Positions 54,489 to 64,000 of a stretch of 64,000 nt of DNA are shown here, one piece after another (position 1 is the first letter of the stretch; each line of letters starts with the position of its first letter). The notes under the pieces are model-generated. The model had not been told where the DNA came from. It did no database searches and saw only the letters and a program-made list of their open reading frames with translations. The stretch is from Humulus lupulus (taxonomy: Eukaryota > Streptophyta > Magnoliopsida > Rosales > Cannabaceae): contig NC_084793.1 of NCBI RefSeq assembly GCF_963169125.1, forward strand, positions 216,220,652 to 216,284,651, in the 5' to 3' direction. A program made the position numbers and the translations under genes.

Positions 54489-56353
54489 AGTGGGCCATTG
54501 AGCTTAGTCAGTTTGAGATTCTGTACACTCCGCGAACTGCTATAAAAAGTCAGGCCCTGGCCGATTTTATGGCAGAATGCACGGGATTCCAAGAGGATCC
54601 CGCAGAGAACTCACCCCAAATCAGCTCGCCCCTGGCTTCGTGGAGGATCTTTGTAGATGGTTCATCCAGCGAGAACGGCTTCGGAGCTGGAATCATTCTG
54701 ATATCCCTTGAGGGACATAGATTCCACTCGGTGCTAAGATTCGGATTCAAAGCCTCCAACAACGAGGCCGAGTACGAAGCTTTGCTGGTGGGACTGAGGA
54801 TAGCCCAGGAGTTAAAGGCGAGCTCCGTCCAGTGCTTCAGTGACTCCCAGCTCGTGGTCAACCAGGTTCTGGGTGAATATCAAGCACGGGGACCCAAGAT
54901 GGCCGCCTATCTGGCAAAGGTAAAAGTTGAGCTGTCCGCGTTTGAGCGAGGCTCGATCGAACAGATACCTCGGGAGCAGAACGCTAACGCAGACGCTCTC
55001 GCCAAGCTCGCCACCTCTGCAGAAACGGAGACCTTGGGGCTAGTACCAGTCGAATTCTTGGAGAAACCAAGCGTAGAAGATATCAGGATAGAGGTCGAGA
55101 TGATCGATGCCAGGCCGACCTGGATGACCCCCATCCTTGAGTATCTTGCCGAAGGCAAGCTGCCTGAAGGGCGTAACAATGCACGGCGAGTCATGTACCA
55201 AGCTCCGAGGTACACGATAATCGATGGGGTGTTATACCGACGTGGGCACTCCTTACCTCTCCTCCGGTGTGTTCTTCCAGGCGAAGCAAAGACCATCATG
55301 CAGGAGGTGCACGAAGGATTTTGCGGAGACCACACTGGGGGGAAAAGCTTGGCCTTAAAGGTCCTGAGGCAAGGATATTACTGGCCAACTCTGTCCAAAG
55401 ACTCGGTCTCGTACGTAAAGAAGTGCGACAGGTGCCAGCGATTCACCGCAGTTGCCCGAGCTCCTCCAGTTGAGCTGAAGATGATCTCGTCCCCATGGTC
55501 GTTTGCCGTTTGGGGGATAGACTTGGTTGGCGGCCTCCCCACTGGAAAAGGCGGGGTCCGTTACGCCGTGGTAGCCATCGACTACTTCACTAAGTGGGCT
55601 GAGGCAGAACCTTTGGCAACGATAACGTCCAAAAAGGTGCTGGATTTCGTGGTTAAAAGCATCATCTATCGATTTGGCCTGCCCAAGAAGATCGTTTCCG
55701 ACAATGGCACCCAGTTCGACAGCGACCTGTTCACCGAGTTTTGCGAAAGGCACGGAATTGTGAAAAGTTTCTCCTCCGTGGCCTATCCTCAGGCAAATGG
55801 CCAGGTCGAAGCTGTCAACAAGACCCTAAAGGCGAGCCTCAAGAAGATATTAGACGAAGCAAAGGGGGTCTAGCCAGAACAGCTCCCCCAGGTCCTATGG
55901 GCGTACCGGACCTCACATCGGACTCCTACGGATCATACTCCCTTTTCCCTAACCTTTGGGAGTGAGGCAGTCCTCCCCGTGGAAATTAAGGTGCTTTCGC
56001 ATAGAGTCCAATCTTACGACCAAGATCAAAACCACGAGCTCCTTTTCCATTCCCTCGATCTAGTTGATGAAAGGCGAGAGGATTCGCAACTCCAGCTCGC
56101 CCATTATCAGCAGAAAATCACTCGCTACTTCAACGCCAAGGTCAAAAAGCGCGCCTTTAGCGTTGGCAACCTGGTCCTAAGGAGAGTTTTCCTGGCCGGG
56201 AAAGATCCCAAAGATGGAGTTTTGGGACCAAACTGGGAAGGACCATACCAGGTCATCGAAATCATTGAGGGAACTTATAAGTTAGCCTAGCTTAATGGAG
56301 GGGCGGTCCCGCGCACTTGGAACGCCATCCACTTAAAGAAATATTATCAGTAA
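54482..56353 (+). pseudogene. TatG archaeal-type RNase H and integrase
   Basis: First a second RNase H: I-F-V-D-G-S-S-S-E-N-G-F-G-A-G, N-N-E-A-E-Y-E-A-L-L-V-G-L, C-F-S-D-S-Q-L-V-V-N-Q-V and N-A-N-A-D-A-L-A-K-L. Then integrase: zinc site H-E-G-F-C-G-D-H and C-D-R-C-Q-R-F; core G-I-D-L-V-G-G-L-P-T-G-K-G, I-D-Y-F-T-K-W-A-E-A-E, S-D-N-G-T-Q-F-D-S and N-G-Q-V-E-A-V-N-K-T-L; C-terminal R-R-E-D-S-Q-L-Q-L, G-P-N-W-E-G-P-Y-Q-V and K-K-Y-Y-Q. The frame is open from 54482 to 55873 and then has in-frame TAG stops at 55871-55873 and 56288-56290 before the natural end at 56353. DDE and HHCC residues look intact. Confidence 0.92.
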
Positions 56354-56972
56354 TTCACTTGTAAGGCTTGGAAGGCCACTTTTTATGTATTAATGAGAAT
56401 CAGTTTTTATGTATGTTTGCAAGTGTAATCTAAAGTAACCACGAAAGACCCTTTCCTAGTTACTTGGGGGGCATATGGTACCTGGATATAACCAGGTCTC
56501 CTTAATGACTTAGAAGTTGATTCATATCGATTGACCGTTGTTTTTCTTAAAAAAACACGAGATATTGATAAGGATTAACGCTAACTAAGTCCTATCCTGG
56601 TCTTAACCGGGTCATAAAACTTAGAAGTTGATTTAAATCTATTGATCGTTGTTCTTCTTAAAGAGCTCGAGATATGGATAAAAGTTAACGCGAACTAAGT
56701 TTTCAAATTAAGTTCCTGGTCCTAACCGGGTCATAAAACTTAGAAGTTGGTTTAAGTCTATGGATCGTTGTTCTCCCTAAAGAGCTCGAGATATGGAAAA
56801 AGATCAACATAAACTAAGTTTTTCAAGAAATTGTAGCCGAAGTGCGTAAAGGCAAAAAAGAGATGATCAATTAAAAGCGTTAAAGAAAATTGTCTCGAGG
56901 TGAAAGCACCTCATGCAAAGGTTACGTAAAAATTATTTAAAAAATATTGGAGGGCACAAGAAAAGAAACGCC
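56354..56972. repeat. TatG spacer with a roughly 115-base tandem repeat
   Basis: Non-coding region between the convergent pol and antisense genes. From about 56480 to 56825 a unit is repeated three times (CTTAGAAGTTG at 56509, 56620 and 56739, spacing 111 and 119). Each unit contains AGAGCTCGAGATATGG-like and CCTAACCGGGTCATAAA-like blocks. Such 3' tandem arrays are common in Tat elements and can seed satellite DNA. Confidence 0.85.
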
Positions 56973-59595
56973 CTAAGCTCCGCCAGGTGGGCCCTTGGAG
57001 GTCGCCGTCTCGCCTCGCTCAGCTGTGCCAGAACCATCCCCGGTCTCCGAGGGCGCCTCTTTATCAAGGCGAGCTTGGAACTTCACCAGCAGGCGCTCCC
57101 AGAGGCTCGCTGACATGAAGGAGAAGTCCGTGTCTGGATTGTAGGCCCAACAGTGGTAGAACAGATCTTCCATGGACTTTTCCGAAGTTGTCCGCTCGGC
57201 CTCTAGGTCAGCCTGGGCGGCCTGGACCTCAGTCTTCGCGGCGTCTAGGTCCGTCCTCGAGGTGGCAAGGGAGGTCTCGAGCTCTTGGACCTTCAAATGA
57301 GTTTTCTTCAGCTCGACCTGCGAGGCCGCCAGGGCATCCTTGGCCGCCTGTAGGGTAGTCTGATGCTCGTCCCTCATGTCCCCGAGCTGAGTTTTGGTTC
57401 TGATGATGCTCTGGTGTAGGGCGACAACGCTCTGCGAAGACGGAAAGACGATTGCCTTAGAAAAAAAAATAAAAACAGGGCAAAATATAACAATGTAAAA
57501 AACCACAAAAAGGTTAAGGTTAGCTTACCGTCATGGCCATGCCTAGTGAAGACTCCAGCATGCCCACCGGGCTCATTGTCTCGATGGCTCGGAGCTCCTT
57601 CTCGGTGAACTTGTATATGTGGCTGACGGCGTAGTTCGCCGACTCATACACCGTTCCCCGAAAGGCTTCGGGGATCTTCTCCAGGTCCTGGGGATTGACT
57701 GGGATGCGTACATCGGAAGGTACGATGGCCGATGTCCCAACCTCCGTTCCCGCATCCCGGGCAGCGAGTGGAGCTCACGGAGCTGGTGGAGGCATATTGC
57801 TTCCCCCTGCAGCAGGAAGGACCGCTCTCGCGACCTGTGCAGCTGGGGTTTGATCCTTCTCCTTCGCAGGAGACTTGGTGGAGGCCCCGGCGGCGTTCTT
57901 GGACGTCCGGAGCCTCTTCGCTCTTGGCCCCGCGGTGGAGTTCCCTCCGAAAACCGCACCTCGCAGGCTCTCCTCAGGCTGAGACATATCTTCTGCCAAG
58001 GCAAAAACATGGTTAGTACGAGAATTAGCGATCATGCAAAAACAAAAGCGAAGGGATAAAGAAAAATTCAAGTATGTGTACTAAGGGAATCCTACCCCCC
58101 GGGCTAGAAGAAGAATCTAAGTCGATTACTTCCCTAGCTGGCGCAAGTTCTGGGTCCGGGTCTGACTTAGGGCTAGATTCCTCTACATATTACCTAATCC
58201 CCAGAGCTGCGACACCCCTCTGGAGTGAGGGCCATGTACGAAGGTTGGTCCCATACTCCTCGAATAGGATCGACCTAAAGGCTAGGGTGTTATCTACTAC
58301 TATGGTACCCCTAGGCCGGCTATCTTGATAGTCCAACACAAGCCGATCAACACAATGGAGCAGGGTGGTGTTCAGGTCCGGATCGCTTCGATGACGATGG
58401 ACGAGCTGCCTAGGATTGAACCTAGCCAGCTAGGGGTCTGCTGTGGCCCTATCTAGACTCCTAAACATGTAAGGGTTACCTTGGCCAGAAGGACCCGCGG
58501 CTGCTCCGGATTGGATCCTCCCCTCGCCCGTCCCCGGGACGATCTCCAAGGTCCGCTTCTTATTCCTCATGAGGGGAACTTCGTCGCCCGCGTCCTCCTC
58601 ATCCTCGTCTTCCGCGACCTCCTCCACGATGATGGGTCTGGTGTCGCGAGCTGGGGGAAGCCCCCGGGGCCTCCTGAGGTTCAAAGTCTGATTTGGGAAA
58701 ATTAGCTTGCAGGCCACCATCGTCTCGTCCATTACGAGCGCGCGGTAATCTTTCTCACTGGGGGGCAAGCCCGCCAGTGTCTCATATTGGGCCCCGAGGG
58801 TCACAGATTTCTCTGTCCTCGCGAAGATGGCTGCATGATTGGTCTAAGTCAGAAAAGGATATGGGAGGAGCAAAAGCGACACTTAACTTCCGAGCTAAGG
58901 ATAAAAAAAAACAAACACTTACGAGGGCGATTGAAGTAGTGGAGCTCGCAGTTTCTGAACCCCGTCGACATGAAGAACTGGTCCTTGAAGTTGTTGGGGT
59001 GGCTGGGCAACTCGATGACCGCAGCCGTATTGGGAAATCGGGTTAAGAAGTAAAACCCGTCGCCTCGCCCCCGCTGGTCCGGGCTGGCCTTGAGGCAGAA
59101 AAAGTATAAGATGTCCGCAGGAGTGGGGACCTCCCACTCATGCTTCTGAAACAAGTATTTCAACCCCTCCATCAAGCGATAGGAGTTGGGGGGCAGCTGA
59201 AATGGGGCCAACCCCACATAATTAAGGAAATCAGCAAAATACTGATCCAGCAGGAGGAAGGCCCCCGCCTTAAAATGTTCGCCGCTCCAGGCCGCGAACG
59301 ACTCGTCGAGCGGCGTACAGCTCCGCTCGCCCTCTGCGGCAGGTCGAGCCACCACGGATGCTCTCCCCAGGGCGATGTTGTGGGAGAGAAATATTTTGTT
59401 GATCTTCGTCTGGTCGGTGACCTTTGAGACAATTCTCTCCGCCTCAAAGAAGGCGTCGGGGGCGACCTCGACCTCCTGCTCCACCGCCGGCCCAAAGTTG
59501 GGGATTGGGGAGTCCGGCATCACCGCCTTTCCTTTGTCCTGCTGTGAGGACGAGCAGCCGACAGTCTTCTTGGGAGCGTTCCTTTTCGGTGCCAT
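56973..59595 (-). pseudogene. TatG antisense gene (four exons)
   Basis: Start ATG 59595 (M-A-P-K-R-N-A-P-K-K). Exon 1 (59595-58923) has F-F-E-A-E-R-I-V-S-K-V and F-L-N-Y-V-G-L-A-P-F-Q-L-P-P-N-S-Y. Intron 58922-58831 (92 bases, phase 1) has acceptor ATCATGCAG. Exon 2 (58830-58096) is an acidic linker. Intron 58095-57993 (103 bases) is phase 1. Exon 3 (57992-57529) is proline- and lysine-rich with K-R-L-R-T. Intron 57528-57432 (97 bases) is phase 0. Exon 4 (57431-56973) is a heptad-rich coiled coil with Y-H-C-W-A-Y-N-P-D-T-D-F. Every exon-exon join keeps one frame, giving about 776 codons, with stops at 58430-58432, 58190-58192 and 57775-57777. Donors are GTAAGT, GTAGGA and GTAAGC. Function unknown. 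Confidence 0.85.
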
Positions 59596-60240
59596 CTGGT
59601 CGCCTAACGAACAAAAGAAAACATTTCAGAAAAGGCGACCCAAGCGTGAGGAAAAATCAAATGTTATTTGCACGATTACTCGGAATTCGTGTGTCAGGAG
59701 GGTCAGGATAGAATTTGCCTTGGGGGGAAAGTTTCAGTAGGCAAAAAATGCAAAACCGTCTGTGAAGCGTGTTCCCTAAGCTACCCGATTTTGCACCCAA
59801 AAGTTCCAAAACTCCTACCCATAAATTTTCCCCAGAAAAGCATCCTGTAAACCATACTCTTAAACGATTCCCTACAGCAAAGATACCCTAGCCTAAAAAG
59901 GGGCTTTCACCCTTCATATCGAAAAAACCCAGTAAAACCATGCATGCGGCTACAGTAAAATATTTACCTAAGCTACAGTGAAATATATTTCCAAAACACA
60001 CATGGTCAGGGAACTTACAGTGTTTGACTGAGAGGTGAATGAAGGTATTGCCTGGGTGAAAGCTTCGTCGGAGTACCGGCTTCCAAAGCTTTGAAGAAAT
60101 CCTGACGTCTGAGCCTCTTGAACGCTGAGTATAGCAGTCACAGAGAAGAGGGTTTTTTTCGTCTAAGATGAAGAGAGAAGAAGAAGAGATTCGGAAAATT
60201 TTCAAATGAAAGGGTGGCCCGTGCGTAGGGTGGCCACCCC
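59596..60240 (-). other. TatG antisense gene leader with probable intron
   Basis: Upstream (minus-strand) leader of the antisense gene. A donor CACT|GTAAGTTCC lies at 60020-60019, and an acceptor GCGACCAG ends just before the start ATG, so a leader intron of about 420 bases is likely. No other gene is seen. Confidence 0.5.
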
Positions 60241-60250
60241 TTTTTATATA
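60241..60250 (-). promoter_or_regulatory. TATA box of the TatG antisense gene
   Basis: TATATAAAAA on the minus strand, about 220 bases inside the 3' LTR boundary, the same relative place as in TatB. Confidence 0.55.
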
Positions 60251-60450
60251 CGTGAAGGGTCACGTGTAGAGGGCCGTTGGATGGCCCCGATGAGGGATCC
60301 GAGGCCCTCCACTCGAAATACGAAACGACGGCTGACCAACCACGATGTTCCACGTATCAGGCGCCTGCGTAAAAGGTGGAATATGAAGAGTTCATGGGGA
60401 AGCCTAAAAGCCCCTACTGCGGTCTTACTCGACGTTGAATACCACGAGCA

Positions 60451-60467
60451 TGGGCTTGGGGGACAGA
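60451..60467 (+). promoter_or_regulatory. TatG polypurine tract
   Basis: tgggcttggggggacaga-like purine tract (60451-60467) immediately before the 3' LTR. Confidence 0.78.
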
Positions 60468-61225
60468 TGTACGCCCTATTTTTCCCACGGGCTGATTAGC
60501 GAGCCGACCTGCGGCCTAATCATAGTTATCTCGTGGATGTCCCGCAGACCGGAGCTTCTGTCATTACGTCGTACCTACTTAGCTTGAGGAAACTCAAGGG
60601 TTCACCAAGATTGCACAAGACTTGACCCCGGATTCTGAAGGCCTATGGTCGAGTTAAGTATCCAGCTCGCGGTACGAACTGGGTATGAAGGCTATGACCC
60701 TTTGTAAAGTCAACACATGCAAGGTAAACGTGCATATATCAGACACCACGTGTCTGATATGCCCCTGACTTCTCGGACACGCAGCAGGAACATGCGTATT
60801 CAGACACCCACGACTGGGTTGGGCCGTGCGGCCCATTATCTCCTTACCTATCGATTTGACCATACTAATGTGTCAGGTTTAGGAATTAATCATGAATGTC
60901 ACAGAGTTGATGTGATGGATAAGAGGGTCACGGGATGACCTTCTTACCAACTCCCAGGTGCCTTCTCCTATAAATATGGAGACCCTGGGACTTAATAAGG
61001 GTTGGATTCTCTATTGTAAAAAAAGGCCCTGTAATCAAATATCCAGTATAGAGCAATAATACTGACTAGTGGAATAGAAGGATTTTAACCTTTGAACCAC
61101 TCAAAAACGTGTCTTGTGTCACCTCTTTCCTTTTCTAAGATCTTATATCTGTTTCGGTTCACATTTAGCATTAATCCCTTTCTCTTCATTTCTTAATTAC
61201 CTGTTGGCGAAGAACCGCGTCAACA
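60468..61225 (+). repeat. TatG 3' LTR
   Basis: 758 bases, the same length as the 5' LTR. At 60736-60760 it holds a perfect inverted repeat, ATATCAGACAC and GTGTCTGATAT around a 3-base loop, with a CACGTG G-box at its centre. It ends CGTCAACA before gagct. Confidence 0.94.
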
Positions 61226-61230
61226 GAGCT

Positions 61231-61410
61231 AAAATCACAAACATACCCCTAATATCCAAGCGGGGCCCACATGCATATTTAATTCAACTAAACATGCATC
61301 TCTATCACATATTCACATAAATTCACATATTAACATATTAAATCATTTATTGCCCTCCAGGCACGCTAATCAAGGCCCTAAGCCTTATTAGCAAATTTTG
61401 GGTCGTTGCA
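61231..61410 (-). repeat. TekH solo LTR, right part
   Basis: The continuation of 47181-49211 after TatG is removed. It has the family end block (AATCAAGGCCCTAAGCCTTATTAG) and finishes CGTTGCA. Confidence 0.87.
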
Positions 61411-62923
61411 ACCGAAGTGGTAGATCTGGTGGAGACTTGAGAAATCATCTAAGTTTGGCACAAAACCCTCGAGCCGCCCCGCGGACCGACCTTCAAGATC
61501 GCCTCAACTCGCAGAGGGGAGATCCGACCAGAAATGAAAGTCATGCTCGCCAAGAGGATGGTCCTTCCGAAATATGTGACAACGGGAATGTCCCACCAAA
61601 CCAAGCTCAAGCTCGGAGGGACAATAACCCGCCTAACGCGTACAATGGGACGGGAGCTGTTGAATAGCCCTAGAACAACCATGGGATCAAAGACCAGACC
61701 CTCGAAAGGTTAGCGTAGATGGAGGAGCTAATGAAGAGACTCCTATAGAAAAGGGAAAAGACAAATATGACTCAGGGGACGAGCTCGAGCTTTTTGCCCC
61801 CAATATCGCAGCAATGGCGTACCTGCCGAGTTTCAAGATGCCCCATCTATCCAAATTCGATGGGGACGGAGATCCGTCGGATCACTTGAGGATGTTCAAC
61901 ACCGTGATGATGGCCCATAATATCAAGCCCGAGCTGTGATGCTTGATATTCCCTTCGACTCTGATCGAGCCAGCTAGGCAATGGTTTAAGCAATATAAGA
62001 AACATTCTATCAGCTCGTGGAAAAGTTTCTCTATCGATTTCAAGAGGGCATTTCGAGCCTCTCAAGAAGTTCGCATCAAGGCGGACTCCCTTGCAAACAT
62101 AAAGCAGCAGCCCGGAGAACCCTTAAAAGCTTATCTGAGTAGGTTTGCCAACGTCACAGCCCGAGCTAGAGATGCAGACGAAAGTTCCAGACTCATGGCT
62201 ATGAGAACTGGGATCCTTGTTGGGGGCGATCTATGGAAAGAAATCCAGAGGAAGGGTGTCAGCACCGTGGATGAATTCCTGAACAAGGCCCAGAGATGGA
62301 TAAGCTTGGAAGAAGCACGAGCGTCGGTCGCAGGAACTGGCCAAGTCCCTGACCAGCCCGTTGGAGCAGAAACGGACGTCGTAACTACGACTCAAACCGT
62401 TCCCCAGAATAACCAAGGGGGAGGAAGCAAGAGAAAGGGAAATGGTGAGGGCGGCCAGAATGATCCTAAGAAAAACAAGCCCGTGGAGAAGTTCAAACCA
62501 GTCTATGCTACTTACGCCGACCTCACAGATACTAGAGAGCGTATTTTTCTAGCAAATTATTCTCGCCTTCCTTGGAAAAAGCCGGAGCCCTTAAAAAATC
62601 AAAGGGCAAAAAGGGACCCTTCAAAATTTTGTCGATTCCACAACGACATTGGTCACAACACAGACGATTGCAGGCATTTGAAGGATGAGATCGAGACGCT
62701 CATCAGGGCCAGACCCTTGGCCCAGTATGCGCGGAATCGAGTCCCTTCCAGTCAGCTCTCTAGGCAAACCACTCAACAAGCTCCAAAGGCTCCTATGAAC
62801 CAACCCGGAGCCCGAGTAGATCAGGATACCCCTCCTCCCATAGTAGGGGGAGAGATAACCACCATCTCCGGAGGCTCTCATCTGGCAGGTACAAGCAGAG
62901 GTGCCCAAAAGAGATATCAATGA
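61411..62923 (+). pseudogene. TatF gag, remainder
   Basis: Resumes after TekH. The first 530 bases are broken by stops and frameshifts (61667, 61710-61750, 61940). From 61943 to 62923 a 326-residue frame covers the capsid and nucleocapsid: P-A-R-Q-W-F-K-Q-Y, L-K-A-Y-L-S-R-F-A-N-V, a Lys/Gly/Asn-rich linker and an intact zinc motif C-R-F-H-N-D-I-G-H-N-T-D-D-C. It then stops at 62921-62923, 14 codons after the T-T-I-S-G-G segment. This copy keeps the cysteine that TatG has lost. Confidence 0.88.
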
Positions 62924-63641
62924 ACTGAGGTCTCATAACGGAGTTGAGTTTATCCCGGAGCAGCATCTGCCTAAATAGCAGCGATTGGAGAGACATCCAA
63001 TCAATTTTATCGAAGAAAATGCTGGTCATGTCCAGTTCCCACACAACGATCCTCTAGTCATAACTGCCCTGCTCGCCAATTGAAGAGTTAGAAGGATACT
63101 AGTTGATAATGGAAGTTCGATGAACCTGATGTTTCGATCCACGCTAGAAAAAATGGGGTTGTCTGTAACCGAGCTGAAGGCCACCTCCATGATGTTGTAC
63201 GGGTTTTTTGGCGAAGGGTCGGCAGCGATAGGAACAATCGAGTTAGTAATAACCTTGGGTGAGGGACCCCAAACTGTTTCCAAGCTCCTCGAGTTTGTGG
63301 TCATCGATTGTCCCACTGCGTACAATGCAATTTTGGGTCGGCCTACGTTGATGGCATTCAAGGCCATAACTTCTATCCACCACCTCGTATTCAAATTCCC
63401 CTCTTCTACGGGGATATGTACGGTCCGAGGCGATCAGCTCGCTACCAGGGAATGCTATAGCATTTCCATGAAGGGAGAGTCACAACCCGGGCAGCGGACG
63501 ATGGCCATCCAAGACGAAAGCGAGGAATCCCAGGAAGTGAGGGGTAGCCCTGGGATAGAAGAACCTCAGCAAGCTGATGGCATAGGTACCACCCTGATTG
63601 ATATCGACCCAAGAATAGGCAAAGACAGATCCAAGCTCTAG
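62924..63641 (+). pseudogene. TatF aspartic protease
   Basis: The loop L-V-D-N-G-S-S-M-N-L-M-F lies at about 63100-63135, just after an in-frame stop at 63081-63083. The open frame 63120-63641 continues L-Y-G-F-F-G-E-G, Y-N-A-I-L-G-R-P-T-L and H-H-L-V-F-K-F-P and ends with a stop before the RT. Extra stops in the connector (near 62930 and 62975) disconnect it from gag. Confidence 0.87.
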
Positions 63642-64000
63642 GCTATCGAAGACATCGATCCTAGAGACCCTTTGAGGGTGGTTAGGCTCGGGAAAAACCT
63701 TGGCGGCAAGAGAAAGGTGGAGCTTCTGAAATTTCTGCAAGGAAATCTAGATGTTTTCGCCTAGGCCCATAAAGACATGGTAGGGATCAGCCCGAGCGTC
63801 ATCATGCATACCCTTAACTTGGACAAAAGCATGCCTGCGAAGTCCCAGAAACAGAGGCGTCTGGGCACGACCCAAGCTGCGGCCCTGGAAGAGGAAGTAG
63901 CTCGACTTTTAAAATGCGGCTTTATTCGTGAAGCAAAATACCCGATCTGGGTCGCCAATCCTGTTCTGGTTCCAAAACCTAATGGAAAGTGGCGAACCTG
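63642..64000 (+). pseudogene. TatF reverse transcriptase, start (runs off the window)
   Basis: V-R-L-G-K-N-L, a stop within the F-A-x-A-H-K-D-M-V-G-I motif (Trp codon to TAG near 63762), L-N-L-D-K-S-M-P-A-K, C-G-F-I-R-E-A-K-Y-P-I-W and V-P-K-P-N-G-K-W-R-T. This is the N-terminal fingers region; the catalytic part lies beyond 64000. Confidence 0.88.

Larger units (their letters stand above)
49212..61225 (+). mobile_element. TatG: full-length Tat-lineage retrotransposon
   Basis: 12,014 bases with two 758-base LTRs (49212-49969 and 60468-61225) and a perfect duplication gagct (49207-49211 and 61226-61230). It contains primer site, gag, protease, RT, RNase H, archaeal-type RNase H, integrase, tandem repeats, a four-exon antisense gene and a polypurine tract. 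I count about 23 LTR differences (near 3%), so it is fairly recent. Gag has frameshifts, pol has three stops and a frameshift, and the antisense gene has three stops, so it is no longer autonomous. Confidence 0.94.
45486..64000 (+). mobile_element. TatF: Tat-lineage retrotransposon, right end outside window
   Basis: The 5' LTR is 45486-46241, the primer site 46243-46262, and gag starts at 46296. Gag is cut at 47180 by TekH (which holds TatG) and resumes at 61411; protease and the RT start follow to the window edge. The near-duplicates actga (47176-47180) and accga (61411-61415) flank TekH. Gag and protease carry stops and frameshifts. It belongs to the same lineage as TatG but has a different LTR start. 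Confidence 0.88.

Noticed and set aside
57619..58328. Plus-strand frames of 84-146 codons opposite the TatG antisense gene
   Set aside because: The minus-strand exons have matching splice phases and homologues in TatB, TatE and TatA. The plus-strand frames have none.

Overview
The window looks like intergenic DNA from a repeat-rich flowering-plant nuclear genome, probably a eudicot, although nothing here fixes the species. I find no host gene, rRNA gene, functional tRNA gene or CRISPR array. Almost every base belongs to LTR retrotransposons nested inside one another: Ty3/gypsy of the Tat lineage (TatA, TatB, TatE, TatF, TatG), Ty3/gypsy chromoviruses of Tekay/Del type (TekC, TekD, TekH, TekI) and one Ty1/copia element (CopX). 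These names are labels for this window only.

Left nest (1-43085). TatA (+) enters from the left edge and is cut in the middle of its integrase at 162; its integrase resumes in frame at 39092. Everything between is TatB (-), 163-39091, with 5-bp target site duplication (TSD) agttc and LTRs of about 635 bp. TatB is in turn interrupted by TekC, a solo LTR (6745-9129, TSD gctgc); by CopX (9896-15054), whose right edge is rearranged; and by TekD (-, 18240-37857), a near-complete chromovirus. The right-hand LTR of TekD contains TatE (+, 27833-37660, TSD acctc), a young-looking element that carries gag and protease but no reverse transcriptase, RNase H or integrase.

Right nest (44166-64000). An LTR of TekI (+) is cut by TatF (+, 45486 to beyond the right edge). 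The gag of TatF is cut by solo LTR TekH (47181-61410), and TekH is cut by TatG (+, 49212-61225, TSD gagct). TatG is complete in layout: LTR, primer binding site, gag, protease, RT, RNase H, a second RNase H, integrase, tandem repeats, antisense gene, polypurine tract, LTR. It carries several stops and frameshifts. The piece at 43086-44165 between the two nests is unclassified.

The most interesting shared feature is an antisense gene between pol and the 3' LTR in all four Tat elements where that region is visible (TatA, TatB, TatE, TatG). It runs convergently to pol. It has a TATA box on its own strand in TatB, TatE and TatG, and short introns of 75-103 bases whose phases match between elements. 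It encodes an N-terminal domain resembling the plant 'putative gypsy type transposon' family, a variable linker, and a C-terminal coiled coil with a conserved W-x-x-(N/D)-P motif. Extra antisense ORFs are known in Tat elements such as Grande and Retand. The conserved exon layout is what stands out here.

Relative order from nesting: TatA before TatB before TekD before TatE, and TekI before TatF before TekH before TatG. By-eye LTR divergence agrees: about 8% in TatB, about 3% in TatG, and only a few differences outside tandem arrays in TatE. All functional statements come from motif reading, not from a database search.
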